From assembly GCA_017621055.1 (NCBI GenBank), contig JAGATX010000015.1, positions 37,535-101,534 on the forward strand: a DNA stretch of 64,000 bases, written 5' to 3'. Positions 29,800-38,667 of the stretch are shown here, one piece after another. The stretch is from Muribaculaceae bacterium (GTDB lineage Bacteria; Bacteroidota; Bacteroidia; Bacteroidales; Muribaculaceae). The notes under the pieces were generated by a model. It was not told where the DNA came from. It was given only the letters and a program-made list of their open reading frames with translations, and searched no databases. How positions within the stretch are numbered: position 1 is the first letter of the stretch; each line of letters starts with the position of its first letter. Position numbers and translations under genes: made by a program.

Positions 29800-31017
29800 T
29801 CAGAAAGCTTCGTTAATGCCGAAAATAATGCCGGTCTGATGTCTGCCGAAGCCTACGTCGAGACGAACATTGACTTTCTTCTTGAATTCCCAGCGGTAGC
29901 CTATGCCCCAGTTGGGAAGCACTTTGCTCCAGCGCAGGGCCGAGAACTTGGGAAAGACAGTGCCTGCGCCTATCCACGCCACCACGCCGTTGCGGCGCCA
30001 TATGTGCTGGCGCATTTCCAGGCACATGTCGGCTTCGTTCTTGTCGCGGTAGCGGCCCTCGAAGTAGCCGCGCATGTTGTCGCTGCCGCCAAGGGTGCCC
30101 AACAGACCCCATGGCGTATTGCCGTAAGTAAACCGCGCATGGAAATTGTAAGCCAGCACGCCTCCTTTCCACAGCGTATGGTAAGTGCTGAAACTCGCCT
30201 CGGTGAGCGTGAACGCATATTTGTTGAACAGGAACCGCGGGTTGAAGCGCTGGTCGAGACGGAAATAGTAGCCCTGCGAGGCATTGGTCAGAAAATCGCG
30301 GCTGTCGTATTGAAGAGTGAAACCTACACCGAGATTAAACGTTCGGGGGCTTTCGTCCTCCCACAGCCACGGCTTGCCGAAATCGCGGCCATTGACGTAG
30401 TTGAACATTCCGGAGGGACCCAAATAAAGGTTTTTAGCCAGACGCCACGTATAGTAGATGTTTGCCTCGCTGCACAGGTATTTGTAATTGCTCTCGTTGG
30501 CATTGTCAATGTTGTTGTCGTAGCCTATTCCCCAGAATTTGCTCTTGATGGACGCAATGTTGATATCGTAACCGAGACGGGCACTGTCGTGCGGACGTAT
30601 ATGGTTGCCTCTGAGGCCTATCTGGAAGAACATGCTCGTCGTGGCCTTGAGATATAGCGACACATCGGAGGGCGGCAATTCAAGGTCAGTGGTGTCGGTG
30701 CGGTAAAGTCCGGCGGCAATAAGCCCGATGCCGAATTTTGTGTCGGTGGAGTAATACGGCCCCCCGATAAAACTGATGTCGAAGCCTTTTGTCTTTCGGG
30801 GCTTGTTTGTTTCGTTGAAATAATCGATAATTCCGGCAATAATTCCTTTTTTCTTCTCCGCGAGACGGGGAGTGGCCACACTGTCCGGCGGCGCGACAAC
30901 CGCCGGCACCGACACGGTGGCAGGTGGCACACTTATGGCATCGCCATCGGCGGCGAGAACATAATTTACTGCCAATGTGGCGAATAGTAATGTGATGAAT
31001 AAAATGCGGAGTTGCAT
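29800..31017 (-). CDS. Omp85/BamA-type outer-membrane beta-barrel protein without POTRA domains
   Basis: A 405-residue protein with a signal peptide (MQLRILFITLLFATLAVNYV, cleaved near LAADG), a short low-complexity Pro/Val linker, and a beta-barrel. Barrel features of the bacterial surface antigen family are present: FNLGVGFTLQYDSRDFLTNA, LLGTLGGSDNMRGYFEGRYR, and a terminal strand VGFGRHQTGIIFGINEAF ending in Phe, the usual outer-membrane signal. No POTRA repeats precede the barrel, so it is not the essential BamA. It may be a patatin-free or orphan Omp85 relative of unknown cargo. The phosphoethanolamine-transferase-like gene follows after one base. Confidence 0.86.
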   Translation of the reverse strand: MQLRILFITLLFATLAVNYVLAADGDAISVPPATVSVPAVVAPPDSVATPRLAEKKKGIIAGIIDYFNETNKPRKTKGFDISFIGGPYYSTDTKFGIGLIAAGLYRTDTTDLELPPSDVSLYLKATTSMFFQIGLRGNHIRPHDSARLGYDINIASIKSKFWGIGYDNNIDNANESNYKYLCSEANIYYTWRLAKNLYLGPSGMFNYVNGRDFGKPWLWEDESPRTFNLGVGFTLQYDSRDFLTNASQGYYFRLDQRFNPRFLFNKYAFTLTEASFSTYHTLWKGGVLAYNFHARFTYGNTPWGLLGTLGGSDNMRGYFEGRYRDKNEADMCLEMRQHIWRRNGVVAWIGAGTVFPKFSALRWSKVLPNWGIGYRWEFKKKVNVRLDVGFGRHQTGIIFGINEAF

Positions 31018-31030
31018 GTATGAGTTTTTG

Positions 31031-31062
31031 CTTGTAATATTAACGGAAAAATGCTAATTTTG
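31031..31062 (+). promoter_or_regulatory. Bacteroidetes promoter for the menaquinone operon
   Basis: CTTG at 31031-31034 (inside TTTTTGCTTG), 20 bp, then TAATTTTG at 31055-31062. Transcription should start near 31069, 23 bases before the menD GTG. Confidence 0.68.
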
Positions 31063-31091
31063 TTAAGTCAAAAGTAAAAAATGCGAAGATT

Positions 31092-32669
31092 GTGACCAAA
31101 AGGGAGAGAATTTCCAAAATGCCCGTAAGGATGCTTGCCGATATGCTTATGAATTCCGACATCGATCAGTGTGTGGTGTCGCCAGGCTCGCGCAATGCTC
31201 CGATTATCCTGGAATTCAGTCGCAATGGCTTCAGGATGCACACCGTTATCGACGAGCGCACCGCCGGCTTCGTAGCCCTCGGCATGGCTAAGGCCACGTG
31301 TCGACCAGTGGCTGTGGTGTGTACGTCGGGCACGGCGGTCCTCAACCTTGCGCCGGCGCTCGCCGAGGCTTATTATTCACAAATACCGCTGATTGCCATC
31401 ACCGCCGACCGTCCGGAAGCCGACATCGACCAACGGCTGGGCCAGACTATACGGCAAAACGAAGCCCTTGCTGCCGTGGTCCGTTGCAGCGTGAGCCTCT
31501 CGGAGTGTATGTCCGAAAGAGAGGTAGCCGACAAAATCAATAAAGCCCTCATCACATGCAAGACTGATGTACCGGGCCCCGTGCAAATCAACATCCACCT
31601 GTCAATGCCGCTCACGGTCACAGGCGAGTATCCGGGGTATGAGAATTTCAATTACATAGAAGTAGCGAAACAAGACGGACACCCGAGTGTGAATATCGCG
31701 CCGGCAGGCCTGCATGGCCGTGTGCTCATTCTCCTGGGCTCGCAGATGACGACAGATTTCGAAGTTTACAATGTCAATAATATTGTGGAGCGCTTGAAAA
31801 AGCACCGCAATGTTCGCGTGCTTGCCGAAATTCAGGCCAATATACCGTCTGCCGACCGTCTGGCTCCCTATACCGGCGCCGGTGCCGTGCTGCCCGTGCC
31901 CGACCTTGCCGTGGTTCTCGGAGGTACCTTCGTCGACCCGCGGATTTTGACATGGCTTGCAAGACACAAGGTGCCGGTGGCCTCTGCCGGTCTCGACAGC
32001 GTGCCCGTTACCCGTGGCCTGAATGTGACTTATTATTATCGCGGCGCCGACAGCGATCTGCTCGCCATCATCGACGCGCACCTGAGCGTTTTTCCGTCGA
32101 AAAAGAGATACAACATCCGGCCGTCTCAACCCGACGCCATGCGCGGCAGCCTCCGTGATCCCGACGTGGAAAAAATCCTCGCCAAGCTGCCCCCTTATGC
32201 GTGCGTTTTCATCGCCAACGGAATGAGCATACGCCAGGCGCAGTTCACCGGACGTCACGACCTGCGTGTATATGCAAATCGCGGCGTGAGCGGCATCGAT
32301 GGCTGCACATCGACGGCCATCGGCATCGCTAAAATGTTGCGTGACGATTTCTTTCTCATCACCGGCGATATGGGCGCATTCTATGACATCGGCGCCCTCG
32401 CCATCGAACACATTCCCGCCGGCTTCCACATGGTAGTTATCGACAACGGCGGCGGCGGAATCTTCCGCAACGTAGCCACCACGGCATCGCTGCCGCACGA
32501 CGAACTGGAACGTTTCTTTCTGGCACCGCCAAAACAGGTGCTGGCCGACTTTGCCCGCAACTGCGGCTTTGAATATATATCGGTGAGCAGCGATGAACTC
32601 ACCGACGGCGTTCTCGCCGAGTTCATCCTTCATCGTGGTCCCATCGTACTAAACATCAAACAGATATGA
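31092..32669 (+). CDS. menD: SEPHCHC synthase (menaquinone biosynthesis)
   Basis: A 525-residue thiamine-diphosphate enzyme that joins isochorismate and 2-oxoglutarate in the second dedicated step of menaquinone synthesis. The N-terminal Pyr domain has [20 protein letters not shown] and the cofactor Glu in [16 protein letters not shown]. The C-terminal PP domain has [15 protein letters not shown] and [11 protein letters not shown], the TPP/Mg site. The start codon is GTG 31092 (MTKRERIS); an in-frame ATG at 31119 is the alternative. A five-codon frame, ATG 31081 to TGA 31095, overlaps the GTG. The stop overlaps menB by 4 bp. No menF lies in the window directly upstream. Confidence 0.95.
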   Translation: MTKRERISKMPVRMLADMLMNSDIDQCVVSPGSRNAPIILEFSRNGFRMHTVIDERTAGFVALGMAKATCRPVAVVCTSGTAVLNLAPALAEAYYSQIPLIAITADRPEADIDQRLGQTIRQNEALAAVVRCSVSLSECMSEREVADKINKALITCKTDVPGPVQINIHLSMPLTVTGEYPGYENFNYIEVAKQDGHPSVNIAPAGLHGRVLILLGSQMTTDFEVYNVNNIVERLKKHRNVRVLAEIQANIPSADRLAPYTGAGAVLPVPDLAVVLGGTFVDPRILTWLARHKVPVASAGLDSVPVTRGLNVTYYYRGADSDLLAIIDAHLSVFPSKKRYNIRPSQPDAMRGSLRDPDVEKILAKLPPYACVFIANGMSIRQAQFTGRHDLRVYANRGVSGIDGCTSTAIGIAKMLRDDFFLITGDMGAFYDIGALAIEHIPAGFHMVVIDNGGGGIFRNVATTASLPHDELERFFLAPPKQVLADFARNCGFEYISVSSDELTDGVLAEFILHRGPIVLNIKQI

Positions 32670-33499
32670 GCACCGTTGCAAAAAGGGAGTGGAAAACCGT
32701 CAAGGAATACTCCGACATACTCTTCGATACCTGGCACGGTATCGCCCGTATAACAATCAACCGTCCAGAAGTATACAACGCCTTCCGCCCGCAGACAAAC
32801 GCCCAGATTCTGGACGCCCTCGCCATCGTGCGCGACACCCCGTCGATGCGCGTGGTTGTCCTCACCGGCGCCGGCGACAAGGCTTTCTGTTCCGGTGGTG
32901 ATCAGAACTACAAAACCTCCGGCGGCTACCGCGATGCCGACGGCACACCGCGTCTCAACGTGCTGGACATCCACAAGGCCATCCGCTCGCTCGTAAAACC
33001 CGTCATCGCCGCCGTGAACGGCTACGCAATCGGCGGCGGCAATGTGTTGCAGGTTGTGTGCGACCTCACCATAGCCTCAGAAAACGCCCGTTTCGGCCAG
33101 ACAGGTCCGAAAGTAGGAAGCTTCGACGCCGGCTTCGGCTCCAGCTACCTCGCCCGCTGCGTGGGTCAGAAAAAAGCACGCGAAATTTGGTTCCTCTGCC
33201 GACAATACACCGCGCGGGAGGCTCTCGAAATGGGTATGGTAAATAAAGTAGTGCCCCTCGAAAGCCTTGAGGACGAGGTGGTGGACTGGTGCGAGACTAT
33301 TATGAAGCGCTCGCCATTCGCCATCCGCATGATCAAGCGTGCGCTCAACGCCGAGCTCGACGGCCAGCATGGTCTCATGGAGTTTGCCGGCGACGCCACG
33401 TTGATGTACTATCTCATGGACGAGGCGCAGGAAGGCAAAAACGCCTTCCTCGAAAAACGCGACCCTGATTTCGACCGTTTCCCCCAGTTTCCCGGCTGA
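32666..33499 (+). CDS. menB: 1,4-dihydroxy-2-naphthoyl-CoA synthase
   Basis: A 277-residue crotonase-fold enzyme that cyclises o-succinylbenzoyl-CoA to the naphthoate ring. Typical MenB segments: [16 protein letters not shown], the oxyanion region [13 protein letters not shown], and [20 protein letters not shown], followed by [19 protein letters not shown], which carries the conserved Asp. The C-terminal [16 protein letters not shown] is a hallmark of the family. It overlaps menD by 4 bp and shares one base with the menC start. Confidence 0.97.
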   Translation: MSTVAKREWKTVKEYSDILFDTWHGIARITINRPEVYNAFRPQTNAQILDALAIVRDTPSMRVVVLTGAGDKAFCSGGDQNYKTSGGYRDADGTPRLNVLDIHKAIRSLVKPVIAAVNGYAIGGGNVLQVVCDLTIASENARFGQTGPKVGSFDAGFGSSYLARCVGQKKAREIWFLCRQYTAREALEMGMVNKVVPLESLEDEVVDWCETIMKRSPFAIRMIKRALNAELDGQHGLMEFAGDATLMYYLMDEAQEGKNAFLEKRDPDFDRFPQFPG

Positions 33500-34524
33500 T
33501 GATAGAAGCCCGATACTCGCCATACCGGCTTGATTTCCGTTTCGAGGCCATAACCTCGCGGCAGCACATGCTGCACAAGGACACTTACCTTGTATGCCTC
33601 ACCGATACCGACAGCGGGCGGACAGCGGTTGGCGAATGCGCGCTGTTCAAAGGGCTGTCGGCCGACGATGTGCCCGGCTACGAGCAGCACCTGGCACGAC
33701 TTTGCGCCGCGCCCCTTACATGGCGCGAGTGTACGTTGCCCTCGCTCCGTTTCGGTTTCGAGACCGCCTTCCGCGCTCTTGCCGGCGAGCATCCGACGTC
33801 CTGGAGCAAGGGCTGCGCCGGCATTCCAATCAATGGTCTGGTCTGGATGGGCGACAAAGCGACAATGGCTGAGCGGATAACCGAGAAAATCGACGCCGGT
33901 TTCCGCGTCATTAAGCTGAAAATAGGAGGCATAGCCCTCGATCAGGAGATGGAGCTGCTGGCGGATATGCGGCGGCGCTTCAGTCCTTTCGACCTTGAGA
34001 TACGTCTCGACGCCAACGGCAGTCTCGACCCCGCTACCGCGCTGCGCGACCTGGAGCGCCTCGCCATTTATGACATTCACTCCATCGAGCAACCCGTGCG
34101 CGCCGGCTTGACCGACACAATGGCAGAGTTGTGCCGAAAAAGCCCCATACCGATAGCCCTCGACGAAGAACTGATAGGCTATCGCTCCCGCGAGGACGCC
34201 GCCGCTCTGCTCGACGACATAAATCCGCAGTACATCATCCTCAAACCGGCGCTGATAGGCGGCGTGGAGGTTGCCGACACTTACATAGACCTTGCCGGGA
34301 ACCGGGGCATAGGCTGGTGGGCCACTTCGGCTCTGGAATCGAATGTGGGCCTTTACGCCATCGCATCATGGCTTGCTGCCAAAAACACAACCATGCCGCA
34401 GGGCCTCGGCACAGGTATGCTGTACTCCAACAATTTTACCTCTCCGATGTATATCCACGGCGCCGCCCTGTGGTGCCGCAACAGTGCTTTTCCCTTTCCT
34501 GAAAACATACTATGGCGGAATTGA
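33499..34524 (+). CDS. menC: o-Succinylbenzoate synthase
   Basis: A 341-residue enolase-superfamily enzyme (muconate lactonising subgroup) that dehydrates SHCHC to o-succinylbenzoate. The catalytic Lys pair lies in FRVIKLKIGG (KxK), metal ligands in EIRLDANGSLDP, HSIEQPV and ALDEELIGY, and the second Lys in YIILKPALIGG. The N-terminal capping domain is present from residue 1. The start is ATG 33499, sharing a base with the menB stop. The gene overlaps menE by 13 bp. Confidence 0.94.
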   Translation: MIEARYSPYRLDFRFEAITSRQHMLHKDTYLVCLTDTDSGRTAVGECALFKGLSADDVPGYEQHLARLCAAPLTWRECTLPSLRFGFETAFRALAGEHPTSWSKGCAGIPINGLVWMGDKATMAERITEKIDAGFRVIKLKIGGIALDQEMELLADMRRRFSPFDLEIRLDANGSLDPATALRDLERLAIYDIHSIEQPVRAGLTDTMAELCRKSPIPIALDEELIGYRSREDAAALLDDINPQYIILKPALIGGVEVADTYIDLAGNRGIGWWATSALESNVGLYAIASWLAAKNTTMPQGLGTGMLYSNNFTSPMYIHGAALWCRNSAFPFPENILWRN

Positions 34525-35471
34525 GACAGTTTATGGACGAGTTTCTCGACGCTTCGGACGTCGTGACAGCCCACACATCGGGAAGTACGGGCACGCCAAA
34601 GCAAATATTGCTCAAAAAAAGCGATATGAGGGCTTCCGCACGGGCTACCAACGCCTTTTTCGGCATCGGAACCGACTCGCTGCTGTGCTCGGCGCTGTCG
34701 GTGGATTATATTGCCGGAAAGATGATGGCCGTGCGCGCACTTGAAGCCAATTGCCGTCTGGTTTGCCTCACCCCGTCCAATACTCCCGACATATCGGCCA
34801 TCGACAATGTGATAGACCTCATGGCTGTGACACCAAGCCAGATACCGGCTTTGCTGCAGTTCTCCGATTTATCGGAGCGCGTGCGCAATCTCCTCATAGG
34901 AGGTGCCCCGTTGCCGCCGATGACAGGACGAATGCTGCTCGACTGCGGTGTGAAGGCATGGCTCAGCTACGGAATGACGGAAACATGCAGCCACGTGGCA
35001 CTGGCGCCGCTGACCGCCGAGACGCCCCTTTACCGCGCGATGCCCGGCATAACGTTCGCAGCCGATGCCGACGGTCGTCTGCGCATCATGGCGCCCGCTT
35101 ACTCCTTCGGCGAACTCGCCACCAACGATGTTGTGGAACTTATCGACTGCCACACTTTCCGCTGGATAGGCCGCGCCGACAATGCCATCAATTCCGGCGG
35201 CATAAAACTGCACCCCGAGGTGCTGGAGCGGCAGTTCGGTGAACTTCTGCCCACTGTGGCTTTCTACCTCACATCGGAACCTCACCCGCTGTGGGGCAGC
35301 GCGCTGGTGATGGTAATAGAAGGCAGCGAGACCGATGCCGACGCCGCACGCGCCGTACTCGATGATGCCATTGCCGACCGTCGGACCCTCCCAAAGCGCT
35401 ATATCGCCGTGGCGAAACTGCCACGGACCGCATCGATGAAAATTCTCAGACTCAACCCCTCACAACTCTGA
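34512..35471 (+). CDS. menE: o-Succinylbenzoate-CoA ligase, short form
   Basis: A 319-residue ANL-superfamily adenylating enzyme. The phosphate-binding loop VTAHTSGSTGTPKQILLKKS lies almost at the N-terminus (residue 17), followed by LLIGGAPLPPMTGR, the acyl-adenylate motif WLSYGMTETCSHVAL, and the hinge GRADNAINSGGIKLHPEVLE. The C-terminal Lys is in PKRYIAVAKLPRTASMKILR. E. coli MenE is about 450 residues; the roughly 100-residue N-terminal part is absent here, as in many Bacteroidetes forms. The catalytic elements are intact, so it is probably functional. It closes the men cluster; rluA-like follows 2 bp later. Confidence 0.9.
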   Translation: MAELRQFMDEFLDASDVVTAHTSGSTGTPKQILLKKSDMRASARATNAFFGIGTDSLLCSALSVDYIAGKMMAVRALEANCRLVCLTPSNTPDISAIDNVIDLMAVTPSQIPALLQFSDLSERVRNLLIGGAPLPPMTGRMLLDCGVKAWLSYGMTETCSHVALAPLTAETPLYRAMPGITFAADADGRLRIMAPAYSFGELATNDVVELIDCHTFRWIGRADNAINSGGIKLHPEVLERQFGELLPTVAFYLTSEPHPLWGSALVMVIEGSETDADAARAVLDDAIADRRTLPKRYIAVAKLPRTASMKILRLNPSQL

Positions 35472-35473
35472 CT

Positions 35474-36181
35474 ATGGATATCCTCTACGAAGACAATCAC
35501 ATAATAATAGTGAACAAGCGCGCCGGCGAGATTGTGCAGGGCGACAAGACCGGCGACGAGCCCCTGGTCGACACCCTGCGCAAGTTCATCAAGGAGCGCG
35601 ATGCCAAGCCCGGCAACGTATTCATGGGCGTGGCTCACCGGCTCGACCGTCCCGTATCGGGAGTGGTGGTCTTTGCCAAGACTTCAAAAGCGCTCGCCCG
35701 ACTCAACGCCATGTTCGCCGCCGGCGACATCCACAAAACATACTGGGCGATTACCCGCAACCGCCCCGTGCCCGAGAGCGCCATGCTCCGACACTTCATC
35801 ACCACCACCGAGCGCAACAACAAGAGCTATGCCCACACTCAGGAAGTGAAGGGAGCCAAGGAGGCGAGGCTACAATACACCCTCATCGGCGCCACCGACC
35901 GCTACAATCTGCTGGAAGTGCAACTCTTCACCGGCCGCAAGCACCAGATAAGAGTGCAGCTGGCGGCCAACGGCACTCCTGTCCGCGGCGACCTCAAGTA
36001 TGGCGACCGCCGCTCCAACCCGGACGGCAGCATTTCGCTTCATGCCCGACGCATATGCTTTGTCCACCCCGTCTCCGGCAAGGAAATCGACATCACGGCA
36101 CCCGTGCCCGACGACAATCTGTGGCACGCTCTCGAACAATCAACCCCAACAGCAACGGACAATGGAAAATCGCAAGCTTAA
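35474..36181 (+). CDS. RluA-family pseudouridine synthase
   Basis: A 235-residue enzyme that converts uridine to pseudouridine in RNA. The catalytic Asp lies in VAHRLDRPVSGVVVFAKTSK (RLD motif), preceded by ILYEDNHIIIVNKRAGEIVQ. Binding segments KTYWAIT and LFTGRKHQIRVQLAANGTP also match. There is no N-terminal S4 domain, so it belongs to the short RluA/RluC-like group; the target RNA position cannot be read from sequence. It lies 2 bp after menE and overlaps fmt by 20 bp, so it is probably in the same transcript. Confidence 0.9.
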   Translation: MDILYEDNHIIIVNKRAGEIVQGDKTGDEPLVDTLRKFIKERDAKPGNVFMGVAHRLDRPVSGVVVFAKTSKALARLNAMFAAGDIHKTYWAITRNRPVPESAMLRHFITTTERNNKSYAHTQEVKGAKEARLQYTLIGATDRYNLLEVQLFTGRKHQIRVQLAANGTPVRGDLKYGDRRSNPDGSISLHARRICFVHPVSGKEIDITAPVPDDNLWHALEQSTPTATDNGKSQA

Positions 36182-37121
36182 AATAGTATTTTTCGGCACT
36201 CCCGAATTCGCCGTGGCCAGCCTCGACGCACTGCGCGCTGCCGGCCACGATATCGCCGCCGTGGTGACAATGCCCGACAAGACGGGAGGCCGCGGCAAGC
36301 ACATAATCATTTCAGATGTCAAGAAATATGCGCTGGAGCACGGCCTTCCGCTCCTCCAGCCCGAAAAACTCAAGGATGAGGCATTTGTCGAGGCACTGCG
36401 CGCAATCGGCGCCGACCTTTTCGTGGTCATAGCCTTCCGTATGCTGCCGCAGGTGGTTTGGGACATGCCGCCCATGGGGACCGTAAACCTCCACGGCTCG
36501 CTACTGCCCCGCTACCGCGGCGCCGCGCCCATAAACCGCGCCGTCATGGCCGGCGACAGCCGCACAGGCGTGAGCACTTTCCTGCTCAAACACGAAATCG
36601 ATACGGGCGACGTGCTTATGCGCCGATCCATAGAGGTAGGACCCGACGAAAATGCCGGCTCGGTGCACGACCGCCTCATGCTCCTTGGTGCCCAGACCAT
36701 TACCGACACCGTGGCCGCTCTCGCCGACGGCACGGCATCGCCCGTGCCGCAGTCGGAGCTGGATGCCGAGCCGTGCCCGGCACCAAAGATATTCCGCGAG
36801 GACTGCCGCATCGACTGGAACACCCCTTCGGCAAAGATCCACAACCATGTGCGCGGGTTGGCGCCCTACCCCGCCGCCTGGTCGGAGTTTACTCATGGCA
36901 GCAAGACCGACAGCATAAAAATCCTTGCAACGCGTCGCGGCAATTACGGCCATCTCACCCCCGGCACCGTGGCTCCTGCCGGTAACAGAGTGATTGTCGG
37001 CACCGGCGACTGTGCCATCGAAATCGTTGACGTCCAACCCGCCGGCAAGAAGGCCATGGCTGCCGCCGACTGGTACCGCGGGCTCCATATCACCGCCGGC
37101 GAACACCTAATCCTTGGCTGA
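36162..37121 (+). CDS. fmt: Methionyl-tRNA formyltransferase
   Basis: A 319-residue enzyme that formylates initiator Met-tRNA from 10-formyl-THF. The N-terminal Rossmann domain has KIVFFGTPEFAVASLDALRA and VVTMPDKTGGRGK. The catalytic/folate segment is TVNLHGSLLPRYRGAAPINR, with HEIDTGDVLMR. The C-terminal OB-like domain carries KIHNHVRGLAPYPAAW. I place the start at ATG 36162 (MENRKLKIV); a longer frame upstream is the shadow of the rluA-like gene. It overlaps that gene by 20 bp and is the last gene of the men-rluA-fmt run. Confidence 0.96.
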   Translation: MENRKLKIVFFGTPEFAVASLDALRAAGHDIAAVVTMPDKTGGRGKHIIISDVKKYALEHGLPLLQPEKLKDEAFVEALRAIGADLFVVIAFRMLPQVVWDMPPMGTVNLHGSLLPRYRGAAPINRAVMAGDSRTGVSTFLLKHEIDTGDVLMRRSIEVGPDENAGSVHDRLMLLGAQTITDTVAALADGTASPVPQSELDAEPCPAPKIFREDCRIDWNTPSAKIHNHVRGLAPYPAAWSEFTHGSKTDSIKILATRRGNYGHLTPGTVAPAGNRVIVGTGDCAIEIVDVQPAGKKAMAAADWYRGLHITAGEHLILG

Positions 37122-37257
37122 TTTTCGCTTTTTACGAATATTTAGCATAGCGCCCCGCGTTTTATTCACATTTATTTCTTAATTTTACGGCTGATTTTAA
37201 GTATCTGTCCTTTATAAGGTGAACATATACGCGGCTGACGTGTTGATTTTTCAAGAA

Positions 37258-37275
37258 GCGGTTTTAACAAACCGC
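37258..37275 (+). repeat. Perfect short hairpin in the leader before 37317
   Basis: GCGGTTT (37258-37264), loop TAAC, AAACCGC (37269-37275). It lies 42 bp before the next ATG in the 195-bp gap after fmt. A weak -7-like TAATTTTA stands at 37180-37187. It could be a leader hairpin or an operator. Confidence 0.45.
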
Positions 37276-37316
37276 ATCCGAAAATCATCGACATTTAACC
37301 GTAACATCCTGTCAAA

Positions 37317-37592
37317 ATGGAAAATAGCGAAAACAAAACCCTCGAGGATATTCGCCGCGAGCGTAAAGAGCAGCAGGACGCCAAAATGCGCCCCAACAAT
37401 GTGATGCGTACCATCTTCGGTATCATCATGATAATAGTGTATGTAGGCATGGGCGTGCTTTTCCTCATCGACTTCTTCAACTGGGCCCAGTTCTCATGGG
37501 GTTGGACACGCTATATCGTCGGCATCGTCCTGATAATCTACGGCGGCTGGAGAGCTTACCGACAGTTCAAAGGCATCGACTCCTCAATGTGA
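37317..37592 (+). CDS. Small two-helix inner-membrane protein
   Basis: A 91-residue protein. A charged N-terminal tail of about 27 residues (KTLEDIRRERKEQQDAK) is followed by two hydrophobic segments, about 32-51 (FGIIMIIVYVGMGVLFLIDF) and 63-82 (TRYIVGIVLIIYGGWRAYRQ), separated by WAQFSWGW. I do not recognise the family by name. It lies 7 bp before the PstS-like lipoprotein gene on the same strand, so it probably belongs to the same operon. In other Bacteroidales such genes often lie near ExbB/ExbD/TonB, PstS-like and TPR genes; that comparison is from memory and unchecked. Confidence 0.75.
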   Translation: MENSENKTLEDIRRERKEQQDAKMRPNNVMRTIFGIIMIIVYVGMGVLFLIDFFNWAQFSWGWTRYIVGIVLIIYGGWRAYRQFKGIDSSM

Positions 37593-37599
37593 ACAGCTT

Positions 37600-38601
37600 A
37601 TGAAACTTAAAGCACTGATGGGCGCCGCTCTGTGCATGGCCATGGCAGCCTGCAACATCGGCCCCCGCGAAACCGGCAACAACGCCACCCGGGGCACCGC
37701 CACGATAATGTGCGACGGCACCTTCGAAAATATCTTCGAGCAGGAAGTCGAGGTCTTCGAGTACCAGTACCCGGAGGCTCACCTCCTTGTGCGCTATGTC
37801 ACCCAGACCGAGGCCTTCGACTCGCTGTTCAGCCTCAACACGCGCACCATAGTAGCCGCCCGCGACCTCACCGCTCAGGAAAAGAGCGCATTGCGCGCCC
37901 GCTATCGCAACGAGCGCGACATCACCGTCAACGTGCGTTCGTCCATGATTGCCGTCGACGCTGTGGCGTTCATTGTCAACCCCGCCAACACCTGCGAGAA
38001 ACTCTCCATCCCCGAACTCGGCGACATTCTGAGCGGACGCACCACCCGCTGGGACGAACTCGAACCCAGCGACCTCGGCAATATCCGCGTGGTCATCGAC
38101 AACAGCGGCTCGTCGCTCGCCACCTTCCTGCGCGACAGCGTGCTCCACGGTGAACTTCTCGGCCCGACGGTAGTTTCGGCCGGCAGCATCCCCGAAGTAT
38201 TCAATATTGTTGAGAACGACCGCAACGCTATCGGTGTGCTCGGTGTCAGCTGGATAACCTCCGACATGGACTGCGCCGACATCAGCAGCGAAGACTTGGC
38301 ACGCAGCGTGCTCTCCGACGACCCCGTCGTGGGCGCAACGCTCACACAGCGCGTCAAAGTGCTGCGCGTTTACCGCGCCGAAGATGCCGTGGCATACAAA
38401 CCCTACCAGCAGTATATCTTCGACGGCTCTTATCCCCTCTTCCGCCAGATATATATGATTACTGCGGCGTCGACCCACAATGTGGCCGGCGGGTTCTATT
38501 CCTTTGTCACCGGCCCCATCGGGCAGAAGATAATCATGAAGACCGGCATCCTGCCCGCCAGAGTCAACATCCAGCGGGTGGAGCTTCCCGAAAGGGACTG
38601 A
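37600..38601 (+). CDS. PstS-like substrate-binding lipoprotein
   Basis: A 333-residue protein with a lipoprotein signal (lipobox MAMAACNIG, acyl Cys at residue 18). The mature part is a type II periplasmic-binding fold of the PstS-like group: GTATIMCDGTFENIFEQEVE, then AVDAVAFIVNPANTCEKLSI, LSGRTTRWDEL, and VVIDNSGSSLATFLRD. The gene has no PstC/PstA/PstB neighbours here, so classical phosphate ABC uptake is not supported. The related orphan group in Bacteroidetes is usually next to TPR and TonB-system genes. Ligand unknown. The TPR gene follows 66 bp later. Confidence 0.85.
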   Translation: MKLKALMGAALCMAMAACNIGPRETGNNATRGTATIMCDGTFENIFEQEVEVFEYQYPEAHLLVRYVTQTEAFDSLFSLNTRTIVAARDLTAQEKSALRARYRNERDITVNVRSSMIAVDAVAFIVNPANTCEKLSIPELGDILSGRTTRWDELEPSDLGNIRVVIDNSGSSLATFLRDSVLHGELLGPTVVSAGSIPEVFNIVENDRNAIGVLGVSWITSDMDCADISSEDLARSVLSDDPVVGATLTQRVKVLRVYRAEDAVAYKPYQQYIFDGSYPLFRQIYMITAASTHNVAGGFYSFVTGPIGQKIIMKTGILPARVNIQRVELPERD

Positions 38602-38667
38602 CAGCCGCTTTCGCAATGGAAAAATCAAAAACAAATCGTAAAATATAAAACCAAGAACCACTGCTAA

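Noticed and set aside
36000-36161. An N-terminal extension of fmt
   Set aside because: It is a shadow of the rluA-like gene; Fmt homology begins at ATG 36162.
37219-37404. A 61-codon frame across the leader and start of the small membrane protein gene
   Set aside because: Out of frame with the membrane protein, crosses the leader hairpin and has no recognisable composition.
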